Assembly: GCF_001050035.1 (NCBI RefSeq)
Contig: NZ_CVTA01000011.1
Location: 372,001 to 436,000 of the forward strand
Length of the DNA stretch: 64,000 bases
Source of the DNA: Mycolicibacterium komanii
GTDB lineage: Bacteria; Actinomycetota; Actinomycetes; Mycobacteriales; Mycobacteriaceae
Direction of reading: 5' to 3'
Both the position numbers and the translations under genes were made by a program. Each line of letters starts with the position of its first letter. The first letter of the stretch is position 1. Positions 1 to 8,731 of the stretch are shown piece by piece. The notes beneath the pieces were generated by a model. The model ran no database searches. It had not been told where the DNA came from and saw only the letters and a list, made by a program, of their open reading frames with translations.

Positions 1-586
1 GCAGCCGGTGAAACTCGGTCAGGGGGACACGGTGCTCGCCGGAGCCGTCAACGAACACCACCGTTGCGTCGAGGGCGGCCATCGCGACGGCCATATCCGA
101 AGGGTGTACCGCCACACAGTGTTCGGAGGCGCCGAGGATCGCGTGGTAGCGGACGTAGCCGCCGATCGCCGAACAACCGTCACCGGGATTGCGTTTGTTG
201 CACGGTGTGGTGACGTCCTGGAAGTAGACGCATCGCGTGCGCTGCAACAGGTTTCCCGCAGTGGTGGCGAGGTTGCGCAACTGGCCCGAGGCGGCCGACA
301 GCAGCGCGCGGGCGAGCACCGGATAGCGGCTGCGCACGACGGGGTGCGCGGCCAGATCGCTGTTGCGGACGTCGGCGCCGACGCGCAGGGTCCCGTCGGG
401 AAGCTGGTCGACGTCGGTGAGGGGCAGGTGGCCGACGTCCACGACGAGGGATGGCTCGAGGATGCCGAGCTTCATGTGGTCGACGAGGTTGGTGCCGCCG
501 GCGAGGAACACGGCGTCGGGACGATCGGCGACGGCGGTGACGGCGTCCTGCACGCTGGTGGCGCGGTGGTAGTCGAAGGGGATCAT
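1..586 (-). CDS. Molybdenum hydroxylase FAD-binding subunit (partial, C-terminus outside window)
   Basis: The minus strand from the ATG at 586 reads an N-terminal FAD_binding_5 domain of the xanthine dehydrogenase / aldehyde oxidoreductase family, with the nucleotide-binding stretch [12 protein letters not shown] and the second FAD motif [13 protein letters not shown]. The Cys-containing insert ([21 protein letters not shown]) resembles PaoB/YagS-type subunits, which carry an extra 4Fe-4S cluster. This subunit passes electrons between the 2Fe-2S subunit and its acceptor. Its ATG overlaps the stop of the upstream 2Fe-2S gene by 4 bases (ATGA), so the two are translationally coupled. About 195 residues are visible; the catalytic molybdopterin subunit is expected beyond the left edge. 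The substrate cannot be told from the sequence. Confidence 0.88.
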   Translation of the reverse strand, partial: MIPFDYHRATSVQDAVTAVADRPDAVFLAGGTNLVDHMKLGILEPSLVVDVGHLPLTDVDQLPDGTLRVGADVRNSDLAAHPVVRSRYPVLARALLSAASGQLRNLATTAGNLLQRTRCVYFQDVTTPCNKRNPGDGCSAIGGYVRYHAILGASEHCVAVHPSDMAVAMAALDATVVFVDGSGEHRVPLTEFHRL

Positions 587-1098
587 CGTGCGGCCTCGCT
601 GATGGCGGCGACGATGTTGGGGTAGGCGGCGCAACGGCAGAGGTTGCCGCTCATCCGTTCGCGGATCTCGTCATGGGACAGTTCGGGCGCCTGTTCGAGC
701 TCCGCGGTGACGACGCTGGGCTGGCCGGCCTTGACTTCGTCGAGCATGCCGACGGCCGAGCAGATCTGACCGGGCGTGCAGTACCCGCACTGGAAGCCGT
801 CGTGGTCGAGGAAGGACTGGGCGACCGGGTGGAGTGCGTCGCCGTCACCGAGGCCGGACGCGGTGACGATCTCGGCGCCGTCGTGCGCGACCGCGAATGC
901 CAGGCAGGTGGTGGCGCGGCGACCGTCCAGCAGAACCGTGCAGGATCCGCACTGACCGTGGTCGCAGCCCTTCTTGGGCGCGGTGACGCCGAGGTGTTCG
1001 CGGAGCAGGTCGAGCAGGGTGACGCGGTTGTCGACGGTCACGGAGTGTTCGGTGCCATCGACGGACACGGTGATACCGGTGAAGTGGGCTGACTCCAT
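583..1098 (-). CDS. Molybdenum hydroxylase 2Fe-2S subunit (CoxS/PaoA-like)
   Basis: This 171-residue protein has the full layout of the small iron-sulfur subunit of xanthine dehydrogenase-family enzymes. The plant-type 2Fe-2S domain has Cys45, Cys50, Cys53 and Cys65. The C-terminal [2Fe-2S]-binding domain has Cys104/Cys107 (CGYC) and Cys154/Cys156 (CRC). Length is normal for the family. It is the first visible gene of an operon running leftward into the FAD subunit. It transfers electrons from the molybdenum centre to FAD. No Tat signal is seen at the N-terminus, so a cytoplasmic complex is likely, unlike E. coli PaoA. Confidence 0.93.
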   Translation of the reverse strand: MESAHFTGITVSVDGTEHSVTVDNRVTLLDLLREHLGVTAPKKGCDHGQCGSCTVLLDGRRATTCLAFAVAHDGAEIVTASGLGDGDALHPVAQSFLDHDGFQCGYCTPGQICSAVGMLDEVKAGQPSVVTAELEQAPELSHDEIRERMSGNLCRCAAYPNIVAAISEAAR

Positions 1099-1143
1099 TG
1101 CACGCAGGTACCCGTGCCGGGCCTGGTGAAACGGCCGCGGGTG

Positions 1144-1401
1144 TCACTCCTCGTGTGGTTCGCGGCCGAGGATCTTCTGAAGCTCGTCGGTGAGATGGTA
1201 ATGCTGGTGGTGATGCTTGGGCCTCGAGAAGTCCAGCCCCACGTGTTCTGGACCGTAGGTCGTGGCGCCGTCCTTGAAGGTGCCGACGACCATGTGCTCA
1301 CAGGGCAGGCGATACATGACGCCGCCTTCGGCGTTCGTCACCCATTGAATCTCTTTCTCGTCAACGCTCTCGCCGCATTCCGGGCATGTGACTGTGGTCA
1401 T
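1144..1401 (-). CDS. Small zinc-ribbon-like protein, 85 aa
   Basis: An 85-residue protein beginning MTTVTCPECGESVDEKE. It has a CxxC pair near the N-terminus (CPEC), a later single Cys (LPCEH) and a His-rich stretch (PKHHHQHYH), all consistent with metal binding. A longer reading frame exists upstream, but the preceding residues are basic, low-complexity and unlike a protein, so the ATG at 1401 is preferred. I do not recognise a named family. It lies 45 bp downstream of nothing related, between the molybdenum hydroxylase operon and the divergent YceI gene, so context gives no function. Confidence 0.7.
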   Translation of the reverse strand: MTTVTCPECGESVDEKEIQWVTNAEGGVMYRLPCEHMVVGTFKDGATTYGPEHVGLDFSRPKHHHQHYHLTDELQKILGREPHEE

Positions 1402-1520
1402 CGCTGGCGTCCTTCCGCTGTCTTCACGGCTGAGTCTGGCGTTTGGCCACACACCGCAGACAGTGACGAAAGGCCTCCCCGGGACGCCGAGAGTCACAAG
1501 TCGAACGGGTCCTCCGCACA

Positions 1521-2078
1521 ATGGACGGCATGCCCCCGCAAACGTGGAACCTGGATCAGTCCGACGGTGAGTTGACGATCCGCACCGGCGTCGAAGGCCG
1601 TGCGGCAAAGATGGGTCACCGCCTGACCATCGCCGTGAACTCCTGGCATGCCACGGCCGCATGGTCCGACGGCGAACCCGCCGGGGTGACGCTCACCGCG
1701 GAGGTCGACTCGCTCGAGGTGCGCAGCGGCGAGGGTGGCATGACGCCGCTGACGGGTCCGGAGAAGGCGCTCGCGCGATCGAACGCGCTGAAAGTACTGA
1801 ATGCGAAGCGGTTTCCGCGAATCGAGTTCGAAACCAGCGGCATCGAGAAGACCAGCGACGGATACCGTCTGACCGGCACGCTGCAGATCAACGGCAAGGC
1901 GCGCGACCAGGTCGTCGACCTGACCGTGCAGGACATCGGCGGTGTGTGGCGCATGTCATCCGAAACCGAGGTGCGGCACTCTGACTTCGGTCTCAAGCCG
2001 TACTCCATGCTGATGGGCTCGATGAGGGTCGCCGACGCTGTGACCGTCGCATTCACCGCGAAACGAAATAGCCGGTAA
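1521..2078 (+). CDS. YceI family protein
   Basis: 185 residues matching the YceI lipocalin-like fold: N-terminal TWNLDQSDGELTIRTGVEG, the conserved RFPRIEFETSGI core strand and the LTGTLQINGKARD strand near the middle. YceI proteins bind isoprenoid or other amphiphilic molecules in a beta barrel. No signal peptide is visible, so this copy is probably cytoplasmic, which is common in actinobacteria. The gene starts 120 bp from the divergent zinc-ribbon gene. An alternative start three residues on (the MPPQ methionine) cannot be excluded. Confidence 0.88.
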   Translation: MDGMPPQTWNLDQSDGELTIRTGVEGRAAKMGHRLTIAVNSWHATAAWSDGEPAGVTLTAEVDSLEVRSGEGGMTPLTGPEKALARSNALKVLNAKRFPRIEFETSGIEKTSDGYRLTGTLQINGKARDQVVDLTVQDIGGVWRMSSETEVRHSDFGLKPYSMLMGSMRVADAVTVAFTAKRNSR

Positions 2079-2221
2079 CCTGGCGCACTGAGGAAATCGC
2101 CTGTGCTGCTGCGACATCGGAGTCGCCGGCGATACCCGCTGCGGGGAGCGGGTTACGTAAGACGGCGTTGCGGGAACACCACTGGTTGCTGCGCTGGTGT
2201 CGAGAAGAGAAAGGATGGCAT

Positions 2222-3769
2222 GTGAGCTCCCCGAAGGGCGGTTCCCGTCTGGGCACGCGATTCGGGCCGTATGAGCTGAAGTCTCTGATCGGCGTCGGCG
2301 GCATGGGCGAGGTCTACCGCGCGTGGGACACCGCAAGGGAACGGACCGTGGCCATCAAGCTGCTACGTCCGGATATGGCGGCGGACCCCAACTTTCAGGA
2401 ACGCTTCCGACGCGAGTCCCGCGTCGCAGCGCGCCTGCAGGAACCGCACGTCATCCCCGTTCACGACTTCGGCGATATCGACGGTGTGCTGTACATCGAC
2501 ATGCGCCTGGTCGAGGGGGCCAGCCTCAAGGAGCTGCTGCGGACCAACGGCCCGTTGCCGGCGACGCGGGCAGTGTCCATCATCACGCAAGTGGCGTCCG
2601 CGCTGGACGCTGCGCATTCGAACGGGCTGGTGCACCGCGACATCAAGCCCGAAAACGTGCTGCTGACCCACGACGACTTCGTCTATCTCGTCGACTTCGG
2701 CATCGCCCACGGCGGCGGCGAAGCGACGGTGACCAAGACCGGCCTGGTGATCGGGTCGTGCGCGTACATGGCGCCCGAACGCATCAGCGGCGAGCGCGGC
2801 GGCCCGGCCTCCGACATCTACTCGCTGACCTGCCTGCTCTACGAATGCCTGACCGGTCGTGCGCCGTACGACTCCGGCGATCTGCGCGAGATCATGGGCG
2901 CGCATCTGTTCTCGCCGCCGCCGCGGCCGAGCATCATGCGGCGCGGGATCAGCCGGGCGTTCGACGAGGTCATCGAGCGCGGCATGGCCAAGAAGCCCAC
3001 CGACCGGTTCGCGAGGGCCGGGGAGCTCGCCAGGGCCGCGGCAGCCGCAACGGAGCAGGCGCCACCCACCACTCCGATGGCGCCGCCTCCGCCGCCGCCA
3101 CCGTCGACGCGCCAGTTCTCGGCGGTCGACCCCAACCCGGTGAGCACCCGCCATCAGCCGGCGTACGCGCCGCTGCCCCCGCCACCGGCGAACCGCAAGC
3201 GGTTCACCCCGACGCAGATCGGCCTGGTGGCGGCGACGATCGCGCTGTTTACGGTGGCGATAGTGCTGGCCATTGTCCTGGCATTCAGCAACAACGATGG
3301 CGGTTCGGCGCCGCAGACGCGGCTGGCCGCGCCGCCGTCGTCCACGACCGAGACGACGGCCCCGTCCACGACGGAGACGACCACACCGTCGACCACCACG
3401 ACGACGAGCCCGACCCCGACCACCAGCGGACCGCCGATCCCCGGCGTCTCGGGCACCGATTCGCAGGGGTTCATCGGGCACACCACGCGTTGCGAATCGG
3501 GCAGCACGCCGGTCGCGGCGATCCGCACGTCCCAGTCGCTGGCGGTGATCTGCGAGACCGGCCAGGGCACGTACCAGTACCGCGGCGAGCGTCTGCGCGA
3601 CGGCGCGAACGTCCAGCTCAACGCGCAGCAGATGGGCGGCGGCTTCGTCGCCACCAATCCGGCGGACGGCGCGCGCTACGACGTGCAGCCCGGCCTGCTG
3701 ACGATCTCGAGCAACGGCAAGGTCGACTCGGCCGAACCCGCGCTGGAGTACGGCTCCGCCGCCCGCTAA
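2222..3769 (+). CDS. Membrane Ser/Thr protein kinase (PknD/PknE/PknH-type)
   Basis: The kinase domain starts FGPYELKSLIGVGGMGEVY (Gly-rich loop), followed by the ATP-binding lysine in VAIKLL (about residue 45), catalytic loop HRDIKPEN (about 138), DFGIA and APE-like MAPER. A Pro-rich juxtamembrane linker precedes one membrane helix (about residues 333-355), then a Thr/Ser/Pro-rich stalk and a roughly 100-residue extracytoplasmic domain. The GTG at 2222 is chosen because AAAGGA lies just upstream and the frame upstream of it is unlike a kinase N-terminus. Mycobacterial kinases of this layout autophosphorylate the activation loop (Thr residues at VTKTG here) and regulate cell-wall and stress processes. 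The ligand of the external domain is unknown. Confidence 0.93.
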   Translation: MSSPKGGSRLGTRFGPYELKSLIGVGGMGEVYRAWDTARERTVAIKLLRPDMAADPNFQERFRRESRVAARLQEPHVIPVHDFGDIDGVLYIDMRLVEGASLKELLRTNGPLPATRAVSIITQVASALDAAHSNGLVHRDIKPENVLLTHDDFVYLVDFGIAHGGGEATVTKTGLVIGSCAYMAPERISGERGGPASDIYSLTCLLYECLTGRAPYDSGDLREIMGAHLFSPPPRPSIMRRGISRAFDEVIERGMAKKPTDRFARAGELARAAAAATEQAPPTTPMAPPPPPPPSTRQFSAVDPNPVSTRHQPAYAPLPPPPANRKRFTPTQIGLVAATIALFTVAIVLAIVLAFSNNDGGSAPQTRLAAPPSSTTETTAPSTTETTTPSTTTTTSPTPTTSGPPIPGVSGTDSQGFIGHTTRCESGSTPVAAIRTSQSLAVICETGQGTYQYRGERLRDGANVQLNAQQMGGGFVATNPADGARYDVQPGLLTISSNGKVDSAEPALEYGSAAR

Positions 3770-3772
3770 CGG

Positions 3773-3825
3773 GCGATTTGTGCACGTTCGGGAGCGCTGA
3801 GCGCTCGTTTTCGTACACAAATCGC
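3773..3825. repeat. Long imperfect inverted repeat with nested hairpin
   Basis: Arms GCGATTTGTGCACG (3773-3786) and CGTACACAAATCGC (3812-3825) are complementary with one mismatch over 14 bp. Between them GAGCGCT-G-AGCGCTC forms a second, perfect hairpin. It lies just after the kinase stop, so it could terminate transcription or be a copy of a dispersed intergenic palindrome. Confidence 0.7.
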
Positions 3826-3901
3826 GCAGGTCGGCCCTCTTGTCCACAGCTAACCGCGTTGCTGCAAAGACTCTGGCGTCTTCAGAGGAATACTGAAGTC
3901 A

Positions 3902-4885
3902 ATGACCAGAGAGTCGCGCCCCGATCGTCAAATACCGCGTCATACACGGGCGCCGGAGCGACGTTCGAGGATTTCACCGCTGTATGCCGGGCTGATTTTC
4001 CTAGTCGCTCTTGCCATCGTGGCGGGTGGCGCGGTGCTGGGTCGGCAACTGTCAATCGGCTCAGCGTCGGTTGAGCGCAGCGGCACGGCGTTGCCGAAGC
4101 CGACACCCATTCAACTCCCCGCAGCGCATCCATCGACGGCTGAACCCGACGCCTCACCCGACGGCAGCAATGACCGGTTTGCAACTGAGTTCGAGGCGCT
4201 AGCGGCGGAGTTACCGGCCGACCTAGGCATCGTTGTCCATCCAGTCGGGGAGGGACCCCCGCCGGTGGCTGCTGGCGAGTGGAGCGTCGGCCCGGCTTGG
4301 TCCACCATCAAAGTGCCCCTCGTGATCGCTGGGCTGCGGGCGACTGATCCGCCGACGGTGAGCGACGCGATGCGCGCGGCGATTACACAGTCGGATAACG
4401 CCGCAGCTGAGTCCATCTGGCAGAGCCTCGGCGATCCGGCCACTGCGGCTCAGAAGGTGCAGGAAGTCCTCGCCGCGGCCGGTGATCCCACCGTCGTTGA
4501 GTCGGTAAAGGTAAGACCTGAGTTCACCGCTTTCGGGCAGACACAGTGGTCTCTCGCAGATCAAGCTTTGTTTCTATCCTCGGCTGTCTGCGACGCCCGC
4601 AACGAACCGGTCCTGGCATTGATGAGCCAGATCGGACCAAGCCAGAGCTGGGGACTGGGGAGTATCCCGGGAGCCGAATATAAGGGTGGTTGGGGACCGT
4701 CGGAGACCGGCGAATACGTCGTTCGCCAGATGGGCGTAATACCAACTCCTGGCGGTTCCGCTGTTGTGACCGTGGCTGCAGAACCTGATTCTGGTTCTTT
4801 CGACGATGGCGCCACGGTCTTGACCCAAGTCGCCGAATGGCTAAGTCAGCATGCAGGCCTGCTACCGACAGGCAATTGCCTCTAA
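3902..4885 (+). CDS. Membrane-anchored class A beta-lactamase-like serine hydrolase
   Basis: 327 residues with one N-terminal membrane helix (about 27-47), a Pro/Ala-rich linker and an extracytoplasmic penicillin-recognising domain. Active-site motifs of class A beta-lactamases and low-molecular-weight PBPs are visible: SxxK as S134-T-I-K137, SDN at 164-166 and the KTG-equivalent K261-G-G. No Glu166-type omega-loop motif was confirmed, so a PBP-like or non-hydrolytic role is as likely as antibiotic degradation. The gene sits between two membrane Ser/Thr kinases and converges on the second with a 4-bp overlap of the stops. A role in peptidoglycan sensing or remodelling is inferred from this context. 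Confidence 0.82.
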   Translation: MTRESRPDRQIPRHTRAPERRSRISPLYAGLIFLVALAIVAGGAVLGRQLSIGSASVERSGTALPKPTPIQLPAAHPSTAEPDASPDGSNDRFATEFEALAAELPADLGIVVHPVGEGPPPVAAGEWSVGPAWSTIKVPLVIAGLRATDPPTVSDAMRAAITQSDNAAAESIWQSLGDPATAAQKVQEVLAAAGDPTVVESVKVRPEFTAFGQTQWSLADQALFLSSAVCDARNEPVLALMSQIGPSQSWGLGSIPGAEYKGGWGPSETGEYVVRQMGVIPTPGGSAVVTVAAEPDSGSFDDGATVLTQVAEWLSQHAGLLPTGNCL

Positions 4886-6423
4886 TAGAGGTAGACGACG
4901 GCCTTCCTGCCGCCGGTGCACGTTATGTACGCGTCACCGGGGTGGGCAGCGCAGTGCATCACGAAATTCGGTCCTGCACAGCCAGATCCGGGGCCGAGAA
5001 CCGTTCGGCAGTCGACAGCGCCCGGAGCCAATACTTCACGAGGCTCGCGGCTCGCCTCGTTGTACGTTGTCCAATAGGCGGTCAGCACGCTCTGGGCGAA
5101 AAAGCAGGATGTTTCGGCGGAACCGCGGCGCGAATGAGTTCCGGCCCCAGACCGATCGGTGAGGTAGTAATCGTCTTCACAACTCTGCGGGTTCCTACTT
5201 GAGTCGAACCCGACCACCGCTGGCGGAGGCGGTGCTCCAACCCCGAGCGGATTTCCCACAGGGCGAGGAGGCTGCACCGACGGGGTGGGCTGCGCCGTTC
5301 GGGCGTCCGTCTGCCGTTCGGTTCGGTCAGCGGTGTCCGGAGCCGCTGCGATCGGCGCGTTAGACCCGCGGCCGGCCAGGAGGCCGATCACGACTCCAAT
5401 GCCACCCAGCAGCAGCGCTGCGACGACAGCAATCGCCGCGGGTGCTAGCCACTGTCGGTTGGCCGTGCTGGATGCGGTCGCCGCGGTGGGAACCGCGATG
5501 TCGGTTGGAGGATCCGCGGCTCGACCGTCGTGGCCACCACTCTGGAAGGCCGACGCATGCATCGTGGCGGCCGATGCCGCGGCGATGACGCTGTCGGATC
5601 CCAAGGCTCGCTGGGCCGCTCGGCCCAGCGCCCCGCAGCTTCCATAGCGGTCGTCTGGTTCTTTCGCCATTCCGCGGGTGATTACTTCATCGAACGCGGT
5701 GGGGACAGCGCGATTGGCCACACTCGGCCTCGGTGGCGGAGACATCAGGTGTGCCGACATCATCTGCTCAAGGCTGGCCCGCGGAAACGGCTCATCGCCG
5801 GTTAAACATTCGTAGAGCACGCACGCTAGTGAGTACACGTCTGCCGCAGGTGTGACCCCTTGGTCTCGGAACCGCTCTGGCGCCATGTAGTCGAAGGTGC
5901 CAATCTGCATACCGGTAGTAGTCAAACCGCTATCGCCCTTGGCCTCAGCTATCCCGAAGTCCACCAGGTAAGGAAAATCAGAGGGAGTGACGATGATGTT
6001 CTGCGGTTTGACATCTCGGTGAATCAAGCCAGCGGCGTGAGCCGCGTCGAGCGCTGCTGCAACCCCGCTTATAAGAAACGCCGCTCTTGCAGGATCGAGC
6101 GGCCCATTGCGAAGGAGTTGCTCTAAGGTCTGGCCGTCGACCAGACGCATGTCGATGTAAGGGTGACCGTCGATTTCGCCCCAGTCGTGAATGGGGATGA
6201 CGTGAGGCTCTTGAAGGATTGCAGCCGCACGCGACTCCCGCTGAAAACGGCTTCGGAATCTTTCGTCTTGCCAGTACTGTTCGGCGAGGATCTTTAGCGC
6301 GACGACCCGGCCCTTCTTGGTGTCCTCCGCTCGATAGACCTCTCCCATCCCCCCGCGGCCCAGTAGGTCGGTGATTTTGTAGTGACCGAACATCTGCCCA
6401 ACGCGCGGACCCCCTATTGCCAC
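4882..6423 (-). CDS. Membrane Ser/Thr protein kinase (PknD/PknE/PknH-type)
   Basis: 513 residues: Gly-rich loop in FGHYKITDLLGRGGMGEVY, lysine in VVALKIL, catalytic HRDVKPQN, DFGIAEAK and MAPERF. The kinase domain is followed by an Ala/Pro linker and a membrane helix at about 327-352. A second low-complexity stalk leads to a Cys-rich external domain of about 100 residues (SCEDDYY ... ETSCFF ... VDCRT ... GCAGP ... MHCAA ... ITCTGG), which suggests a disulfide-stabilised sensor. It is a paralogue of the kinase at 2.2-3.8 kb, and the external domains are unrelated by eye. It is transcribed away from the lipoprotein peptidase at 6.7 kb. Confidence 0.93.
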   Translation of the reverse strand: MAIGGPRVGQMFGHYKITDLLGRGGMGEVYRAEDTKKGRVVALKILAEQYWQDERFRSRFQRESRAAAILQEPHVIPIHDWGEIDGHPYIDMRLVDGQTLEQLLRNGPLDPARAAFLISGVAAALDAAHAAGLIHRDVKPQNIIVTPSDFPYLVDFGIAEAKGDSGLTTTGMQIGTFDYMAPERFRDQGVTPAADVYSLACVLYECLTGDEPFPRASLEQMMSAHLMSPPPRPSVANRAVPTAFDEVITRGMAKEPDDRYGSCGALGRAAQRALGSDSVIAAASAATMHASAFQSGGHDGRAADPPTDIAVPTAATASSTANRQWLAPAAIAVVAALLLGGIGVVIGLLAGRGSNAPIAAAPDTADRTERQTDARTAQPTPSVQPPRPVGNPLGVGAPPPPAVVGFDSSRNPQSCEDDYYLTDRSGAGTHSRRGSAETSCFFAQSVLTAYWTTYNEASREPREVLAPGAVDCRTVLGPGSGCAGPNFVMHCAAHPGDAYITCTGGRKAVVYLY

Positions 6424-6709
6424 ACCGGCTCCTCCTCATGACCCTGCATTCCGCTGCGGCTTCCACGTCATGCCCGAGCGGCTAGCGAGAGTCGCTAGTA
6501 GTGGGTACCCATGCAGGTGTAGCAAAGCCTCACCGTTCGGTTGAAGGATTCACGAGCTTGGAGGCGAATCTCACGGCAAAGTGGCTAGGGCATCAAGCGA
6601 CAGGAGAGAGCCGTGATCTGGATCAGGAACGCCGCACGATGCATGGCTGTCAGCCATGTTGCCTTCGTCGACAACGCGCGCATATCGGCGCCGATAATCG
6701 CGCGATAAT
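6424..6709. other. Divergent intergenic region, no gene seen
   Basis: 286 bp between a leftward kinase gene and a rightward lipoprotein gene. It must hold both promoters, but no convincing -10/-35 pair or operator could be picked by eye. Confidence 0.5.
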
Positions 6710-8125
6710 ATGCACCGGCTCGTATTCGCCACCGTGATGCTCTTGGTGCTGGTTGGATGCTCGGCGCCCACCAAAGTGAATGGTCGCGCAACGTCGATGC
6801 TTTTCAATCCTGAACGAGTAGGCGGGCTGCCGGTCGAGGAAGGTCCGAGTGGCGTAAGGGCCAACTCACCACAACCGATAGGCACAGTCGAAAACACAGA
6901 CCGAGGTGCAGCGGACCGCCTGGCGCTGTTAGCGGTGAACGATATCGAGGAGTTTTGGCAGGCACGCTACTCGAAGTACCTTCCCGGCCAGTTCGAGCCG
7001 GTAGGCAGTCTGGTTTCCTACGACTCCGAGGATCCAGGTAGCCCGATGTTTTGCCTGCATGACACTTTCCGCATAGCGAATGCAACGTACTGCGTTCTCA
7101 GCGAGTCCATCGCGTGGGATCGCGGTGTGCTTGTGCCTGTCGCTCGTGAGTACTTCGGAGAAATGGGTGTCGTCGGAATACTCGCGCACGAGTACGGGCA
7201 TGCGCTGCAGTACATGGCTGGTTTGGTTGACCTCGATACGGATGTGCTGGTGAAAGAACAGCAAGCCGACTGTTTCGCCGGCGTGTACATGCATTCGGTC
7301 GCGGCGGGTGAGTCGCATCGTTTCACTCTGAGCACCGGTGACGGGCTCAACCGGGTACTCGCTGGGCTTATCTATATCCGCGACCCGGTCATGTCCGACG
7401 CAGCCGGTGATTCACATGGGACGGCGCTCGATCGAGTGAGCGCTTTCCAGATGGGCTTCACCGGGGGCGCCGACCAGTGCGCCGCCATCGATCTCGCCGA
7501 GATCGAGAAGCGACGGGGTGATCTCCCACAACAGTTCAGCTACGACTCCTGGGGCGAACCAGTGCTCGACAGCCCGATCGATCAGGACACGCTGACTCAG
7601 CTCATGCGGGTGTTGGCCGAGATTTTCCAACCGAGTAGTAAGCCCAGGTTAACTATCGAGCAGCTCGGCTGCTCATCTGCTCAGGTGACGACACCGACGT
7701 CATACTGCCCCGCAGACAACGTGATTCACGTCGACCTGCCAGCGCTCCAGGAGGTGGGCGAACCCAAGAACGAGGACGATGACGGTGTGTTGGTTCAAGG
7801 TGATAACACTGCGCTCTCCATGGTGACCTCCCGGTATGCGTTGGCGGTACAACAGGAGCGAGGTGTCAGACTCGACACTCCTATTGCCGCGCTTCGAACG
7901 GCTTGCCTTACAGGGGTGGCACAGGGACGAATGACCGACGAGGCCGGATTCGACTTCGTGTTGTCGCCTGGTGACGCAGACGAAGCGGTGTCTGGGCTCT
8001 TGACTAATCCAGTTGTCGCGAGCGATGCGAACGGACGGCCCGCGCCGGCTGGGTTCACGCGCATCCTTGCTTACCGGTTGGGTCTCTCGAGTGAGGTCGA
8101 TGAGTGCTTCCAGCGATTCGCATAG
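6710..8125 (+). CDS. Lipoprotein neutral zinc metallopeptidase
   Basis: 471 residues. A signal peptide ends in lipobox LVGC (Cys17), so the mature protein is lipid-anchored outside the membrane. The zinc-peptidase motif H160-E-Y-G-H164 is followed by EQQADCFAG (Glu183, Asp187), matching YpfJ-type neutral zinc metallopeptidases, where the downstream Glu is the third ligand. The C-terminal half repeats the general peptidase fold without a second HExxH, so it may be a duplicated inactive domain. It begins an apparent + strand run (peptidase, DUF4333 protein, kinase, M14 peptidase) whose members are all envelope proteins. Confidence 0.87.
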   Translation: MHRLVFATVMLLVLVGCSAPTKVNGRATSMLFNPERVGGLPVEEGPSGVRANSPQPIGTVENTDRGAADRLALLAVNDIEEFWQARYSKYLPGQFEPVGSLVSYDSEDPGSPMFCLHDTFRIANATYCVLSESIAWDRGVLVPVAREYFGEMGVVGILAHEYGHALQYMAGLVDLDTDVLVKEQQADCFAGVYMHSVAAGESHRFTLSTGDGLNRVLAGLIYIRDPVMSDAAGDSHGTALDRVSAFQMGFTGGADQCAAIDLAEIEKRRGDLPQQFSYDSWGEPVLDSPIDQDTLTQLMRVLAEIFQPSSKPRLTIEQLGCSSAQVTTPTSYCPADNVIHVDLPALQEVGEPKNEDDDGVLVQGDNTALSMVTSRYALAVQQERGVRLDTPIAALRTACLTGVAQGRMTDEAGFDFVLSPGDADEAVSGLLTNPVVASDANGRPAPAGFTRILAYRLGLSSEVDECFQRFA

Positions 8126-8149
8126 GCCCAGCATGACGAGAGTGGATTC

Positions 8150-8659
8150 ATGACCGTGCCTGCGGGCCAACCGTGGTGGGCGCGCCCCGACGGTGCACCG
8201 CTTCGGGGCCGACCGCCGCCCCAGCCGCCTCATCACGAGCGCCCCCGGGTTCCAACGCCCCCAAGACAGGAGAGCCCCCCAGCTCCACCGCCGCCAAGGC
8301 CGAGTCCTAGCCCAACGCGGCGTTTCCCTCGCCGAACCTTGCTCTTGGCAGGAGCCGCGATCATTGCGTTCGAAGCGGTAGTACTGGCCGTTGCGCTTCT
8401 CTACTTCGGATACTTCGAAGGCGGCACAGTCTTGGACGTTCGAAAGGCTGAGGCCGGGGTTGTGCAGATACTCAGCGACCCGATCAACGGCTACGGTGCA
8501 AACCGGGTCACCGCGGTCCGCTGTAACGGCGGCGAGGATCCGGAAGTGGGAAAAGGAAACGCCTTCGCCTGCGACGTCACTGTCAACGGTGCCTCGCGCC
8601 AGGTACGGGTCGTTTTCCGGGATGAGGCTGGCACATACGAGGTTGATGGACCGCGCTAG
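8150..8659 (+). CDS. DUF4333 membrane-anchored protein
   Basis: 169 residues. A Pro-rich cytoplasmic N-terminus (about 1-60) is followed by a membrane helix (LLLAGAAIIAFEAVVLAVALL) and an external DUF4333 domain with two cysteines (VRCNGGE and FACDVTV), typical of this actinobacterial family of unknown function. It starts 24 bp after the upstream metallopeptidase and sits 72 bp before a kinase gene, so it may be co-transcribed. Its Pro-rich tail resembles the linkers of the neighbouring kinases and could be a phosphorylation or scaffold segment; that is inference. Confidence 0.82.
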   Translation: MTVPAGQPWWARPDGAPLRGRPPPQPPHHERPRVPTPPRQESPPAPPPPRPSPSPTRRFPRRTLLLAGAAIIAFEAVVLAVALLYFGYFEGGTVLDVRKAEAGVVQILSDPINGYGANRVTAVRCNGGEDPEVGKGNAFACDVTVNGASRQVRVVFRDEAGTYEVDGPR

Positions 8660-8731
8660 CCACGGTGCCATAGCCGTGACGACGTTCACGAGTCTTCACG
8701 TTTGCTGTAACGCGTTCGGTACGATCCTGAC

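Noticed and set aside
2363..3847. Minus-strand open frame of 494 aa opposite the first kinase
   Set aside because: High-GC antisense shadow with Arg-rich low-complexity composition; the kinase on the + strand is unambiguous.
2323..4074. Long + strand open frame of 583 aa across the first kinase gene
   Set aside because: It is the shadow of the kinase in another frame: very rich in Arg/Gly/Ala, no domain motif, and the true kinase motifs lie in the other frame.
3902..4885. Calling the serine hydrolase a true antibiotic-degrading beta-lactamase
   Set aside because: SxxK, SDN and KGG are present, but I could not confirm the omega-loop Glu, and its location among kinases and wall hydrolases fits a PBP-like role equally well.
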